A stretch of DNA of 64,000 bases from Vampirovibrio chlorellavorus (GTDB lineage: Bacteria; Cyanobacteriota; Vampirovibrionia; Vampirovibrionales; Vampirovibrionaceae), in assembly GCA_003149345.1 (NCBI GenBank), contig QFWI01000031.1:1-64000 (forward strand), in the 5' to 3' direction. This document shows positions 46,440 through 55,371 of the stretch, piece after piece. The notes below the pieces were generated by a model. That model was not told where the DNA came from and ran no database searches. It saw only the letters and a program-made list of their open reading frames with translations. The first letter of the stretch is position 1. Every line of letters begins with the position of its first letter. Made by a program: the position numbers and the translations under genes.

Positions 46440-47438
46440 TCAAATCGCCGCCGAAAGATTTTTTTCCAGCTGGGCCAGGGTTCGACGAACGCCGTCATCA
46501 AAAGCGATTTGGGCTTGATGGCCGGTAGCCTGATACCACTTGGCCGGGGAGCAGGCGAAGTAATGCTCCCACAAGATACGCCGCAAGATGGGGTTCGAGC
46601 CGGGCGACGGTTTCTGGCGGCGGTAGCGAGCCAGGTCAGCCTCCGACAAGGTGATAGGCGAGGGGGTAAACGTATGATTGAGACCCAAACAGTTCGCCAG
46701 TGTGGCAAAAGCATCCACAATGGGCACCGGCTCAGGATTGCTAATCAAAAAGCGCTCGTTCAGGGTGTGGGGATGGTTGGCCGCAATCCACAGGGCTTGC
46801 GATAAATCTTCCGTATGAATGGCGCTGATGGCCCCCGGAAACGGGAAGCGAGTGTATCGTTTCCCCGCTCTCAGGTCTTGAATGAGTCTTTCCGTGCTGG
46901 AACCAGCCCGCAGATAAGGGCCGTAAATATAAGCAGGCACCAGGATGGTGTGGGGCAGGCCACTGGCAATAATACATTGCTCGGCCTGAAGCTTGGAACG
47001 ACCGTAGTCGGTTTGCGGCTGCGGGGGAAAGGCTTCCGTCAGACAGTCGGTGGCCGGACTGCCCGGCTCACGATCGGTGGCGGAAATGCTACTGACAAAG
47101 ACCAGTCGCCGCAATCGATTGCTGGGGATTAACGTGTCCACAAAATGGCGGGTGGCCGTCGTGTTCTGGGTGAAAAAGGCCTCCCCGTCCCGCAAGCCAA
47201 CCAGAGCGGCCACGTGAAAGACCAGCTCCGCGGATTGCAAGGCGTCTCTATAGGTTTCGGGTCGCAGCAAATCCCCCACCAGCCAGCGAATATTATCCGG
47301 TGGCTGCGGCCACTGGGCCCTGGCCTTGTCCAAATCCCTGACCAGACAGACAAGCTGTTGCTGCGGTTGGGTTTTGACCAGATATTCCAGCAGGTTACGT
47401 CCTACAAACCCGGTGCTGCCCGTCAGAAAAATGGTCAT
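46440..47438 (-). CDS. Extended SDR, NAD-dependent epimerase/dehydratase
   Basis: 332 residues. IFLTGSTGFVGRNLLEYL is the NAD(P)-binding Rossmann motif G-x-x-G-x-x-G, VFHVAALVG follows, and the catalytic Tyr/Lys pair is in YGRSKLQAE. Its close relatives act on sugar nucleotides or isoprenoid-type substrates. It converges on the phosphatase gene with 7 bp between stops, and is preceded by the 47457 gene on the same strand with an 18 bp gap. Confidence 0.87.
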   Translation of the reverse strand: MTIFLTGSTGFVGRNLLEYLVKTQPQQQLVCLVRDLDKARAQWPQPPDNIRWLVGDLLRPETYRDALQSAELVFHVAALVGLRDGEAFFTQNTTATRHFVDTLIPSNRLRRLVFVSSISATDREPGSPATDCLTEAFPPQPQTDYGRSKLQAEQCIIASGLPHTILVPAYIYGPYLRAGSSTERLIQDLRAGKRYTRFPFPGAISAIHTEDLSQALWIAANHPHTLNERFLISNPEPVPIVDAFATLANCLGLNHTFTPSPITLSEADLARYRRQKPSPGSNPILRRILWEHYFACSPAKWYQATGHQAQIAFDDGVRRTLAQLEKNLSAAI

Positions 47439-47456
47439 ATCATGGTCATGTCAGGG

Positions 47457-48146
47457 TTAATTCCGTTCAAAGCTCAGCTGGGTCATTAAATCGGCAATCA
47501 AGGCCTTCTGGAAAGCCTCCTTTTGGGCGTAGCCCACCAGTAGGGTGTCTTTATCGCTGGCTTTCAGCGACTGCCCGTTGGCGTGGCGCACAATGCCAGC
47601 CTGATAGTAACGGGAATTAGGCTCGTTGCTGAGCTTAAAGCGAATCTCCAGATGCCAGTATGGCAGGCCACTGTTGCCGTCCTCAATCTTCCCCTGACTG
47701 AGTGTCCTGAGTTCCTGAACCTCGATGGAAACGGGGTTGCCACTACCCTCACCGCCCTCTCGCAGCTTGAGAAACTGGTTGGCCACCAGATTGATCCAGC
47801 CCAAATCGACTTTTTTGGCGAATACCTTGTCCACCAGGCCGCTGGAAACCCCGTCCAGAATCAAAAACTCCTGGGGTTGTTGTTTGCTGATGACCCGCAC
47901 CACCGTCATGTCCAGCAAATCCAGCTTCTTTTTAACCTGATAAACGGCTTGGGCCTTCAGCTTGACGGTGGGGGCAGAGGTCGTTGTAGACCCTCCGGGC
48001 AGAAAGCCCTTCCAGCCAACTTCCGTGAGCTGTCCGTAAAGCCCAATGGCTGCCAGCGTCAGGGCAGTGCAGCTTGCAGCCACCAGAAACCATTGGATTT
48101 CCGCTTTTCGTGGCATCCAGGAGCTTTTGGATGGCTGTTCGCTCAA
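47457..48146 (-). CDS. Single-pass membrane protein of unknown function
   Basis: 229 residues with one N-terminal transmembrane segment (about residues 12-36, WFLVAASCTALTLAAIGLYG). The rest (YQVKKKLDLLDMTVVRVISK and LEIRFKLSNEPNSRYYQ) appears to be an extracytoplasmic beta-rich domain. No family recognised. Probably co-transcribed with 46440 and 48158 (gaps 18 and 11 bp). Confidence 0.65.
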   Translation of the reverse strand: MSEQPSKSSWMPRKAEIQWFLVAASCTALTLAAIGLYGQLTEVGWKGFLPGGSTTTSAPTVKLKAQAVYQVKKKLDLLDMTVVRVISKQQPQEFLILDGVSSGLVDKVFAKKVDLGWINLVANQFLKLREGGEGSGNPVSIEVQELRTLSQGKIEDGNSGLPYWHLEIRFKLSNEPNSRYYQAGIVRHANGQSLKASDKDTLLVGYAQKEAFQKALIADLMTQLSFERN

Positions 48147-48157
48147 GATGGAATTCC

Positions 48158-48589
48158 TTAGTCGGGTAGTAACGTAATAGGGTGACGCCCGGAAAAACCC
48201 TCATTGAGACCGTGGAAATAAAAAATGCCGTCTTCTTTCAAGCGCCAGCATAAAAAATAGATGTCCCCGGAGTTTTCTGCCTTGTAAGGAAAATCAATCA
48301 GGCCGCTTTGCATGTCCCGTAACAGGATGCCCTGTTCCGCAAAGCGTTCTACCCAGCGGTTGACCGCCGCTTCAAAGGCATCAAAACGGTTTTGAAGGGC
48401 GATGACATCAGCGTCGGAGGTTTGTCTGCCACTATTTTTACGGGCCAACAAAAGTCTTTTGCTGAGAATAACCCCATCTTGCAATTCCCGAAGTTCCGCG
48501 TGAGCCTGCTTGAGTTGCTCGACAACCCAGGGAATCCACTCTACCGCATCCTCCACGGTAAAAAATTTTTTGAACTCATAAGTAGTCAT
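48158..48589 (-). CDS. DUF2203 family protein
   Basis: 143 residues. FFTVEDAVEWIPWVVEQLKQ, then LIDFPYKAENSGDIYFLCWR and YFHGLNEGFSGRHPI match the DUF2203 pattern: coiled-coil N-terminus and a conserved V/I-D-F-P ... C-W-R ... H-G-L-N-E-G-F-G-R-P block. The function is unknown. First gene of a probable three-gene run with 47457 and 46440. Confidence 0.88.
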   Translation of the reverse strand: MTTYEFKKFFTVEDAVEWIPWVVEQLKQAHAELRELQDGVILSKRLLLARKNSGRQTSDADVIALQNRFDAFEAAVNRWVERFAEQGILLRDMQSGLIDFPYKAENSGDIYFLCWRLKEDGIFYFHGLNEGFSGRHPITLLPD

Positions 48590-48711
48590 ACAAACGAGTG
48601 CCTTTTATTCGGTATATTTCCCTGCAATAGGATAGGCCAAATGGGCGAGTCTGTCCAGGTTAAAGCCACAGGAGCAACAAGAGCGGTTTGGGACTGGCAA
48701 GGCATTCATCT

Positions 48712-49032
48712 CTAGAATTTCAGCCTGATTTTCTGGATGAAAATAGTGTAAAACAGCAATGATCCCCAGTACATGAGGGTGGTCACAATCATGTTTTTAA
48801 ACAGGGAGTTATTACCAGCGATGGGAAAAATAAGGGAGGCGATGGGCTTGGCAAAAGTCTGCGCCATGGGGTAGGACACCACAACGAAAATCATAATCAG
48901 GAGATACAGGACACCGTAGTATCCTACAAACCGCCAGCCGTCAATTTCCCGCATGCGCCACTCACGTTCCGCCTTATTAACGAATGAACAGCCTTGGGCA
49001 ACCGTTTGAAACCCGGATTGACAGGCCTTCAT
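48712..49032 (-). CDS. Small membrane protein
   Basis: 106 residues. Two or three hydrophobic segments (about 35-55, LYLLIMIFVVVSYPMA; 60-75; 85-103). The N-terminal 26 residues are polar, and the start may be the Met in WRMREIDG. No family recognised. Confidence 0.5.
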   Translation of the reverse strand: MKACQSGFQTVAQGCSFVNKAEREWRMREIDGWRFVGYYGVLYLLIMIFVVVSYPMAQTFAKPIASLIFPIAGNNSLFKNMIVTTLMYWGSLLFYTIFIQKIRLKF

Positions 49033-49138
49033 CCACTACTAGTTTACTATGATTTTACATTTTACTGTTCAACATTACAGTTTTTGTGGCACTGGTCGAT
49101 AAGGGAGGTGGTCACCCAGAAACGATGAGGACAACGGT

Positions 49139-49462
49139 ATGGCCCCAAAAGATGACCCTCAAGCGGACGCCGATATTCAACAGGCCATTCAGGCAGCCAG
49201 CCAGCAAGGTACGGATTCACCGGAATCCGGTTCTCAACGGCTTCCTGAACAGGGCTTGAGTGACACGCTCACGCACGGCAAGTCCTGCCCCTTGCTTGGG
49301 TTGCGTTACGCCCTGACCAAGTGTGCCTTTACTGCGGAACGATCCCCTTGGCAAACCCTGGCCATCATGTTTCTCAGCATTGTTTGCGGATGGGTGTGCG
49401 TCTATTTTGGGGCTACCGTGTTGGGCGCATGGACTTTATACGCCATCTTCGCCGATGAATAA
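49139..49462 (+). CDS. Small membrane protein with polar N-terminus
   Basis: 107 residues. About 60 polar residues (QQAIQAASQQGTDSPESG) are followed by one hydrophobic region (about 78-100, LAIMFLSIVCGWVCVYFGAT). GAGG precedes the ATG. No family recognised. Confidence 0.5.
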   Translation: MAPKDDPQADADIQQAIQAASQQGTDSPESGSQRLPEQGLSDTLTHGKSCPLLGLRYALTKCAFTAERSPWQTLAIMFLSIVCGWVCVYFGATVLGAWTLYAIFADE

Positions 49463-49512
49463 CCCATTCCCCCAGGCCTGCCCGCCAGCCCCTGGCCGGA
49501 CAATAGGCCCCT

Positions 49513-49547
49513 AAAAAAGAACCCTCTTCCAATCGCTTGGGAGAGGG
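49513..49547 (-). terminator. Terminator-like hairpin
   Basis: Read on the minus strand: CCCTCTCCCAA, loop GCGA, TTGGAAGAGGG, then TTCTTTTTT. No minus-strand gene lies just upstream of it (to its right), so it more likely ends plus-strand transcription from 49139, for which the U-run is poor. Orientation unresolved. Confidence 0.4.
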
Positions 49548-49785
49548 CCCTTGGAAGTGACTTTCATCACCTCACCCTCTTATCATACAAAATGCGTCGG
49601 GCGCCTGCCATTATCCAACTGTCTAAAAATGGCCCTAGCCGAGTGAGCCCAGCCATTGGAAGCCCTGGGGCCAAGATTTGAAGCCGGTCATGCCAGAAAC
49701 CTGTATGGGGAAAGAACGACTGGAAAGCAAGCCGCTTTGCTGCTTCAATGGTAAACTGTAAGACAGTTGGAGGGGCTTTTTAACA

Positions 49786-50820
49786 ATGCTGTTTTCCAAA
49801 TTTATCGCGCTGGTTTGTCCCAATGGAAAAGATCCGGCCGAGAAGTACGCCGAATCTCTGGCCCAAATCCAGATGGCCGACGAGATGGGCTTTTACGGCA
49901 TCTGGCTGTCGGAAAATCACTTTTCCTGCAATACCGGCCTGCCTCAGTTTCAGGGAGAAATCGGCATTACGCCCAAGCCCTTGCTTTTTGGCATGCAAAT
50001 CGTGGAGCGCACCCGACAGATCCGGGTGGGTACCGCCGTGCGGAATATTGTGTTCACCCATCCCTTACTGGTGGCGGAAGAGGCCTTGGTCTTTGATCTC
50101 CTCTCCAAGGGGCGTCTGGATCTCGGTGTAGGCTGCGGGTATCGTCCCTGGGAATTTGACGGCTTCAAGATTGATAAAACGGAAGCTCGGGAACGCTTTC
50201 TGGAATCGCTGGAAATTCTGGATCGGGGATTGCGCGGGGAAACCTTCCGCTTTCAGGGGAAATATTACGACATTCCAGAAATTTCCCTAGTGCCCAAGCC
50301 CTACTACACCCAACCCCGCCCCAAGCTCTATCTGGCCACCGGGGATATGGAACAGATCAAGCTGGCCGCCCGCAAGGATTACGGGGTCATGTCCTTCTCC
50401 ACCTCTAGCAAAGCGCATTTACTGGCCCTGTACGATACTTATCGAGAGATTGCTGAACCCTTGGGTCACGATGTGTGCAGAACCCGCTTTCCGGTCACCC
50501 GGCAGATTTATATTCATCGGGATCCAGCCGTAGTGCAGGAGTACGCTGAACGGAACCTGCCCCACTATCAGGCGGCCTTGGGAGACTTCAAAGTCTGCCC
50601 GCCCTTGGAGGAGCTGAAAAAGCTCTACATCATCGGCACCCCGGCGGAATGTGTGCAACAGCTCCAGACCTTGCGGGACGAGATGGGTTGCGAACACGTC
50701 ATCCTCTGGTTCAACTTTGGCTGGCTGACCCATCAGGAGGTCACCGAGCAAATGCGCCTCTTCGCTGAAGAGGTTATGCCGCACTTCCAGTCTGCACCGA
50801 AGGCCATTGCCTGCCCATGA
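49786..50820 (+). CDS. LLM-class (luciferase-like) monooxygenase
   Basis: 344 residues. A TIM-barrel luciferase-like protein: MADEMGFYGIWLSENHF, VGTAVRNIVFTHPLLVAEE, LDLGVGCGYRPWEFD and the C-terminal IIGTPAECVQQLQTLRDEMG all match. Uses reduced flavin (FMN or F420). Substrate unknown. Its stop overlaps the ATG of the asparaginase gene as ATGA, and the third gene is linked as TAATG, so the three form one translationally coupled operon. Confidence 0.88.
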   Translation: MLFSKFIALVCPNGKDPAEKYAESLAQIQMADEMGFYGIWLSENHFSCNTGLPQFQGEIGITPKPLLFGMQIVERTRQIRVGTAVRNIVFTHPLLVAEEALVFDLLSKGRLDLGVGCGYRPWEFDGFKIDKTEARERFLESLEILDRGLRGETFRFQGKYYDIPEISLVPKPYYTQPRPKLYLATGDMEQIKLAARKDYGVMSFSTSSKAHLLALYDTYREIAEPLGHDVCRTRFPVTRQIYIHRDPAVVQEYAERNLPHYQAALGDFKVCPPLEELKKLYIIGTPAECVQQLQTLRDEMGCEHVILWFNFGWLTHQEVTEQMRLFAEEVMPHFQSAPKAIACP

Positions 50821-51896
50821 CCCCCCATTTCGCAGACCCCGCTGACTTGCCCTGGGCGCCGTTATACACGGTCTACCGCTCTGATGTGCCGGAAATCACC
50901 ATACATGGCATTGCCTATGTGTGGGCGGAAGATCGCTCCCTTTACGCCAACGCCGGTCGCACTTTACTGAAAATAGGCAAGCCCAATGCCCCGCTGTGGA
51001 GTCGCTCCCTGCTGAAACCGTTTCAGTTCATGGTACTCTATCCCACCCTCAAACAGGCTTATCCCCAGTTACAAAAAAAACATTTCGCCCTGATGCTGGC
51101 CTCCCAAAACGGAGAGGCCCCTCAGCGTGAGGCACTGAATGAGATTCTCACGCTAACACAGCTGTCTGAAGCGGATTTGCACTGTCCCGCCTGTCACCCC
51201 ATGCGGGTGGAAAAACAATCCCCGGATCGCCCCAAGAGCGCCTTAAACCACCCTTGCGCCGGAAAACACCTGGCCCACTTGCTCTACCAGAAAAGTCTGG
51301 GACTACCGCTGGCAAGCTATCTGGAGCCCCATCAACCGGCCTATGAACAATTGCGGCAATTGCTGGGCTTTTTGCTGGGACGGGAGGACTTTGCTGAATC
51401 CGTGGATGGTTGCGGTATGCCCAACCTGGCTATCAGTGCGGTGGAGCTGGCCCAGTTGTATCATGCCCTCATTATGCCCGTCAGTCGGGATTTAATTCGG
51501 CAGGCCCCGGAGGCGCTCACTGACTGCTTGATGCTGTGGGAGGACGTAGCGACCCTGATGCGTACTCACCCAATCCTGGTGGGGGGAGAAGGGCGGCTGG
51601 ATACTGAACTGATGCAAGCCGCAACCGAAGGCGGCCTGACCTTAATCGCCAAAGAGGGAGCCGACGGCTTACTGGCCGTATCCATTGGATCAAACACCCG
51701 GTTTCAAGATGGTTTAGGGCTGCTGATCAAAGTGGCATCCGGCTACGATCCCCAACAGTTGCGACAGCTGGGCCTGGTTCTATTGCAGCAGCTGGACATG
51801 CTGTCCTTGTGCCCCTCGCTGGCTTGCCTCAAGCCCGCTGAACAAGCACATCCCGTTTTGCGAACCCGTTTTCATTTTGATCTTCAACAAAAGTAA
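50817..51896 (+). CDS. L-asparaginase II family protein
   Basis: 359 residues. Family features: SLLKPFQFMVLYP, the LASQNGE motif, HPCAGKH, DGCGMPNLAIS and MRTHPILVGGEGRLDTELM. This is the Rhizobium-type asparaginase II family, unrelated to E. coli AnsA/B in fold. It hydrolyses asparagine or a related amide. Coupled to the monooxygenase and to the KynB-type cyclase on both sides. Confidence 0.87.
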   Translation: MTPHFADPADLPWAPLYTVYRSDVPEITIHGIAYVWAEDRSLYANAGRTLLKIGKPNAPLWSRSLLKPFQFMVLYPTLKQAYPQLQKKHFALMLASQNGEAPQREALNEILTLTQLSEADLHCPACHPMRVEKQSPDRPKSALNHPCAGKHLAHLLYQKSLGLPLASYLEPHQPAYEQLRQLLGFLLGREDFAESVDGCGMPNLAISAVELAQLYHALIMPVSRDLIRQAPEALTDCLMLWEDVATLMRTHPILVGGEGRLDTELMQAATEGGLTLIAKEGADGLLAVSIGSNTRFQDGLGLLIKVASGYDPQQLRQLGLVLLQQLDMLSLCPSLACLKPAEQAHPVLRTRFHFDLQQK

Positions 51897-52591
51897 TGCT
51901 CGCCATGAATTTTCCCTCGTTTGAGATTATCGATATTTCACAACCCGTAAATCAGCAAACGGCCTGCTTTCCGGGGGACACCCCCTTCCGTCCCGAGGTC
52001 ATGGTGACCTATGGACAGTCCGGGGTCATGAATCTGACCGCCTTCCGCATGAGCCCGCATGTGGGCACCCATGCCGACGCGCCGATACACATCGTTGGGG
52101 ACATCACCCAGCCGGGCCGGGGGACAGAATCCATCGCTCAACTGGATCTGAGCCCGTTTCTGGGTTCGGTGGCGTTGGTGGATGTCTCTCCTTGCGCGGG
52201 GCCAATTGGCTGGGGGCAGGTCGAAAGCCAGTTGCAAGCCTATCCAGAATTTCCGCCCCGTATTTTGTTTAAAACCCGCCAAGCCCTCCGTTACAACAAG
52301 TTTGAGGAAGATTACGCCTGGTTGTCAGTCCCCTTGATTGAGGCATTGGCCGAACGAGGGGTTTGCCTGGTGGGGTTGGATACCCCCTCGGTCGATGCCG
52401 TGGATTCTAAAACCCTGGACACTCATCATGCCTTGCTGCGGGCCAACATGGCCTGGCTGGAAAATCTGGATCTCAGTCAGGTACCTGCCCATCAGGCGGT
52501 TCCCGAACTTTATTTTTTAAGCGCCCTGCCACTCAAATTCACGGAACTGGAAGCCTCCCCGGTGCGGGCGGTTCTCCTGCGATTTGCCTGA
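51896..52591 (+). CDS. Cyclase family, KynB-type arylformamidase
   Basis: 231 residues. FEIIDISQPVNQQTACFPGD, then HVGTHADAPIHIVGD, the metal-binding H-x-G-T-H-x-D motif, and LVGLDTPSVDAVDS are characteristic. KynB converts N-formylkynurenine to kynurenine; other family members act on other cyclic amides. Coupled to the asparaginase by TAATG. An alternative ATG at 51905 exists. Confidence 0.85.
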   Translation: MLAMNFPSFEIIDISQPVNQQTACFPGDTPFRPEVMVTYGQSGVMNLTAFRMSPHVGTHADAPIHIVGDITQPGRGTESIAQLDLSPFLGSVALVDVSPCAGPIGWGQVESQLQAYPEFPPRILFKTRQALRYNKFEEDYAWLSVPLIEALAERGVCLVGLDTPSVDAVDSKTLDTHHALLRANMAWLENLDLSQVPAHQAVPELYFLSALPLKFTELEASPVRAVLLRFA

Positions 52592-52617
52592 AAGGCTTTT
52601 TATGTTGGGCGTATAAT

Positions 52618-52779
52618 AAATTTAGGGAAATATCCCCTCACAACACGTTTGTAAGAACTGCGTGCAGCTCAGACAAGCCGTGGAGTTACGTTGGCGAAGT
52701 TGTCCCTTCGCAATCAATACTTAACTCGCTATACTCAAACAGTTACAAACGTCTTGTGAGGGGATACTTCCCTAAATTT
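52618..52779. repeat. 162-bp inverted-repeat element with 37-bp ends (MITE-like)
   Basis: 52618-52654 and 52743-52779 are inverted repeats with 35 of 37 matches (AAATTTAGGGAA ... TATCCCCTCACAA ... ACGTTTGTAA). The middle 88 bp has no long frame. It lies exactly between two genes. It could be a miniature transposable element or the long stem of an RNA. No clear target duplication. Confidence 0.75.
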
Positions 52780-52846
52780 TTCACTCTCACGCATTTGATT
52801 TCAGTCCTTGGTCAGTCAAAACGCCATCGGAGGTTAAACGACCCTC

Positions 52847-53281
52847 ATGCACGAAGATCGACTTGAAAAAGCGCACAAAATCCAGAAAACAGACGAAGAA
52901 TGGCGGCAACAACTCACCCCGGAACAATACCGGATTACCCGCCAAAAAGGAACAGAACGCCCCTTTACAGGGCAGTACAACAATTTTAAGAATCAAGGCA
53001 CTTATCACTGCGTCTGCTGTGGACAGCCTTTGTTCAGCGCTCAGCACAAGTACAATTCCGGTTCCGGCTGGCCCAGCTTTTGGCAACCCCTGCAATCGGA
53101 GGCCCTTGAAGAAGCGATCGATCGCAGTCATGGCATGACCCGGGTGGAAATTCACTGTGCCGCCTGCGAAGCCCACTTGGGGCACGTGTTTGAAGATGGC
53201 CCGGAACCCACGGGCTTGCGCTACTGTATCAATTCGGCCTCATTGCTGTTTCGGGAAACACCCCCGGCAACCGCTGACTGA
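52847..53281 (+). CDS. msrB: Peptide methionine-R-sulfoxide reductase
   Basis: 144 residues. [11 protein letters not shown] and [14 protein letters not shown] provide the four zinc cysteines; [10 protein letters not shown] and the catalytic Cys in [12 protein letters not shown] follow. It repairs methionine-R-sulfoxide. It may be transcribed from its own promoter since the inverted-repeat element separates it from the upstream operon. Confidence 0.95.
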   Translation: MHEDRLEKAHKIQKTDEEWRQQLTPEQYRITRQKGTERPFTGQYNNFKNQGTYHCVCCGQPLFSAQHKYNSGSGWPSFWQPLQSEALEEAIDRSHGMTRVEIHCAACEAHLGHVFEDGPEPTGLRYCINSASLLFRETPPATAD

Positions 53282-53571
53282 GGCATCGTTTATTGGCGCC
53301 CTGTGTTTATTGGCGCCCTGTCCCTCTCAAATAGGGCAACTAAGGGCTGTGGCTTGATGCCTTCTTTTTTTAAAGTCACTGGCGTTCTCACGGAATGCCT
53401 GGCAAGGCTGCCTTCACCACCCGTTTCTAAAACCGCTGGCTTAATAGGCCGGACAGGCGGTTGAATCGGGGAGGGCAAGGCAGCCCGGCTCAGATATTCA
53501 ATTCGCTGGATTCAAACAATCTCAAACGCATTCTGAAGGCCGCCTTGCCTGAGGTTATAAACGCCCCACTA
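53282..53571. other. Convergent intergenic region
   Basis: Contains the tandem duplication TTTATTGGCGCCCTGT at about 53289 and 53306. No gene is supported. Confidence 0.4.
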
Positions 53572-55122
53572 CTAGTATGCGGGCGGTGCTGGCGGCGGCG
53601 ATGGTGGCTCAGGCGGCGCTGGCGGTGGGGCCGGTGGCTGAGCCGGAGCTGGTGGCGGATAACTCCCAGCGGGAGGAGTTGACGGAGCCGGAGCCGCAGC
53701 CGGTGGCGGATAACTCCCTACAGGAGGAGTTGACGGAGCCGGAGCCGCAGCCGGTGGCGGATAACTCCCAGCAGGAGGAGTTGACGGGGCCGGTGGCTGA
53801 GTCGGATCTGGTGGCGGATAACTCCCAGCGGGAGGGGTTGACGGGGCCGGTGGCTGAGTCGGATCTGGTGGCGGATAACTCCCAGCGGGAGGGGTTGACG
53901 GGGCCGGTGGCTGAGTCGGATCTGGTGGCGGATAACTCCCAGCGGGAGGGGTTGACGGGGCCGGTGGCTGAGTCGGATCTGGTGGCGGATAACTCCCAGC
54001 GGGAGGGGTTGACGGGGCCGGTGGCTGAGTCGGATCTGGTGGCGGATAACTCCCAGCGGGAGGCGGTGTCTGAGTGGGATTGGTCGGCTGAGTCGTTGCC
54101 GGGACTGTACCTGGCGGTAGACCCAATGCAGCGGCTTGCTCGGGGGTCAAATCCGATGCGAAATATGTGCCTTCCACATCCGCACCCACTGTAATCACGC
54201 TACCGTCTGCCAAAAGAATATACTGGGTGCTGCCATCTTGTTGCCGCTGAGCCCTGTAGTCCGCTTGGCGACCACCCAAAACCGCGACATCTTGACCGAC
54301 GCCACCGGAAAGGTAAACACTTCCCCCGGCAAGTGCGGTAGCAAATAACTTATCATTGCCGTCCCCGGCGAAAATCCTGCCCTGACTTCCCTGACCAAAC
54401 GCAGTAACTCCCGCAAGGTCATTGCCAGCTTCGCCGTGGAGGTCGGTTTTTGCACCGTTCAGGGCGATGCCGCCCAAATCATCATCACCCTCACCGCCTG
54501 AAGCGATGCCCAAACTGCCGGCTCCATCCGCAAGCAGTAAGGTGCGATCATTGCCGCCTTGCCCAAGGCTAAAGACGGTACTACCAGATTCAGCGGTCAA
54601 AAGCGAGGTATCGTCACCCTCGCCATTTAAATTGAAGGTAGCGCTGCCGCCGGTGGTTCGGCCAACAACCCCATCATTAAACCGGGAGCCTTGAACCAAG
54701 TTGGCGTTTCCCTCACCGGTAATGCCTACCAGGGTACCGGTCTGGCTTCCAGAGTTGTCCACTGCGTTGATATTGCCACGTCCCCCGATTAAGGTCAGAA
54801 AGTTGTTGATGGCCTGATTAAAGTTGCCTGCGCCACCCAGCACCGCCAGGAGGTTTCCAAAGGCGGCGTTGTAGTTGTACATACCCCCTTGCATGCTGTA
54901 CATGTTCCCCATGCCAACATTGTAATTGCCGTAGCCCAGCTGCATGTTGAACAAGTCAAAAGCAGAAAGGTTTCTATTCCCCATACCGCTTTGGAAGCTG
55001 AAAGGATTGTCCGCCGAGACGCTAACGCTACCAACGCCACCCTGATATACCGGGGCTCGCATACTTAATGCCCAGTTCAACAGAGAAAAGCCTGCCTGAT
55101 TGATATAACCGCTCATCGTCAT
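53572..55122 (-). CDS. Pro-repeat protein with Asn/Gly and RTX-like segments
   Basis: 516 residues. About 45-150 have GNYNVGMGNMYSMQGGMYN, rich in Asn, Gly and Met. About 190-300 have GEGDDDLGG, GEAGNDLAG and GDGNDKLFA, resembling RTX calcium-binding nonapeptides. Residues 370-516 contain five exact copies of a 19-residue unit (GSYPPPDPTQPPAPSTPPA), two 17-residue variants and a Pro-rich end. No signal peptide is seen. Probably extracellular through type I-like export, which RTX repeats suggest, but no transporter is here. Confidence 0.75.
   Translation of the reverse strand: MTMSGYINQAGFSLLNWALSMRAPVYQGGVGSVSVSADNPFSFQSGMGNRNLSAFDLFNMQLGYGNYNVGMGNMYSMQGGMYNYNAAFGNLLAVLGGAGNFNQAINNFLTLIGGRGNINAVDNSGSQTGTLVGITGEGNANLVQGSRFNDGVVGRTTGGSATFNLNGEGDDTSLLTAESGSTVFSLGQGGNDRTLLLADGAGSLGIASGGEGDDDLGGIALNGAKTDLHGEAGNDLAGVTAFGQGSQGRIFAGDGNDKLFATALAGGSVYLSGGVGQDVAVLGGRQADYRAQRQQDGSTQYILLADGSVITVGADVEGTYFASDLTPEQAAALGLPPGTVPATTQPTNPTQTPPPAGSYPPPDPTQPPAPSTPPAGSYPPPDPTQPPAPSTPPAGSYPPPDPTQPPAPSTPPAGSYPPPDPTQPPAPSTPPAGSYPPPDPTQPPAPSTPPAGSYPPPAAAPAPSTPPVGSYPPPAAAPAPSTPPAGSYPPPAPAQPPAPPPAPPEPPSPPPAPPAY
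53764..54062 (-). repeat. 57-bp tandem repeats coding the Pro-rich units
   Basis: Five 57-bp units, for example ACTCCCAGCG begins at 53821 and again every 57 bases to about 54049. The near identity of copies at DNA level shows recent expansion by slippage or recombination, and the copy number may vary between strains. Confidence 0.85.
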
Positions 55123-55371
55123 CTCTCCTTAAAATCATCGCGCTTGCTCCAGGCTTTAAAAATCACGAAAACCCGCGACAAAATGCTGGATGTTCTCTCA
55201 CTCGGAAACATTACATACGGTGGATGCGAATAAAACTCTCATTAAAAATAAAACATTTGAACAAGTTTTATTGCCTAATTTGTTGAAATCGTAAATCCAT
55301 TGCCTGCAAAAAGGCCCTCAGAGGCCTCAAGCAAACAGGAACTGCCTGATAAAAGCCACGACAAGAGCCAC

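Noticed and set aside
53577..54194. A 205-codon repeat-containing frame on the plus strand
   Set aside because: It is the mirror image of the Pro-repeat gene, whose minus-strand frame is longer and has recognisable N-terminal and calcium-type repeat regions.
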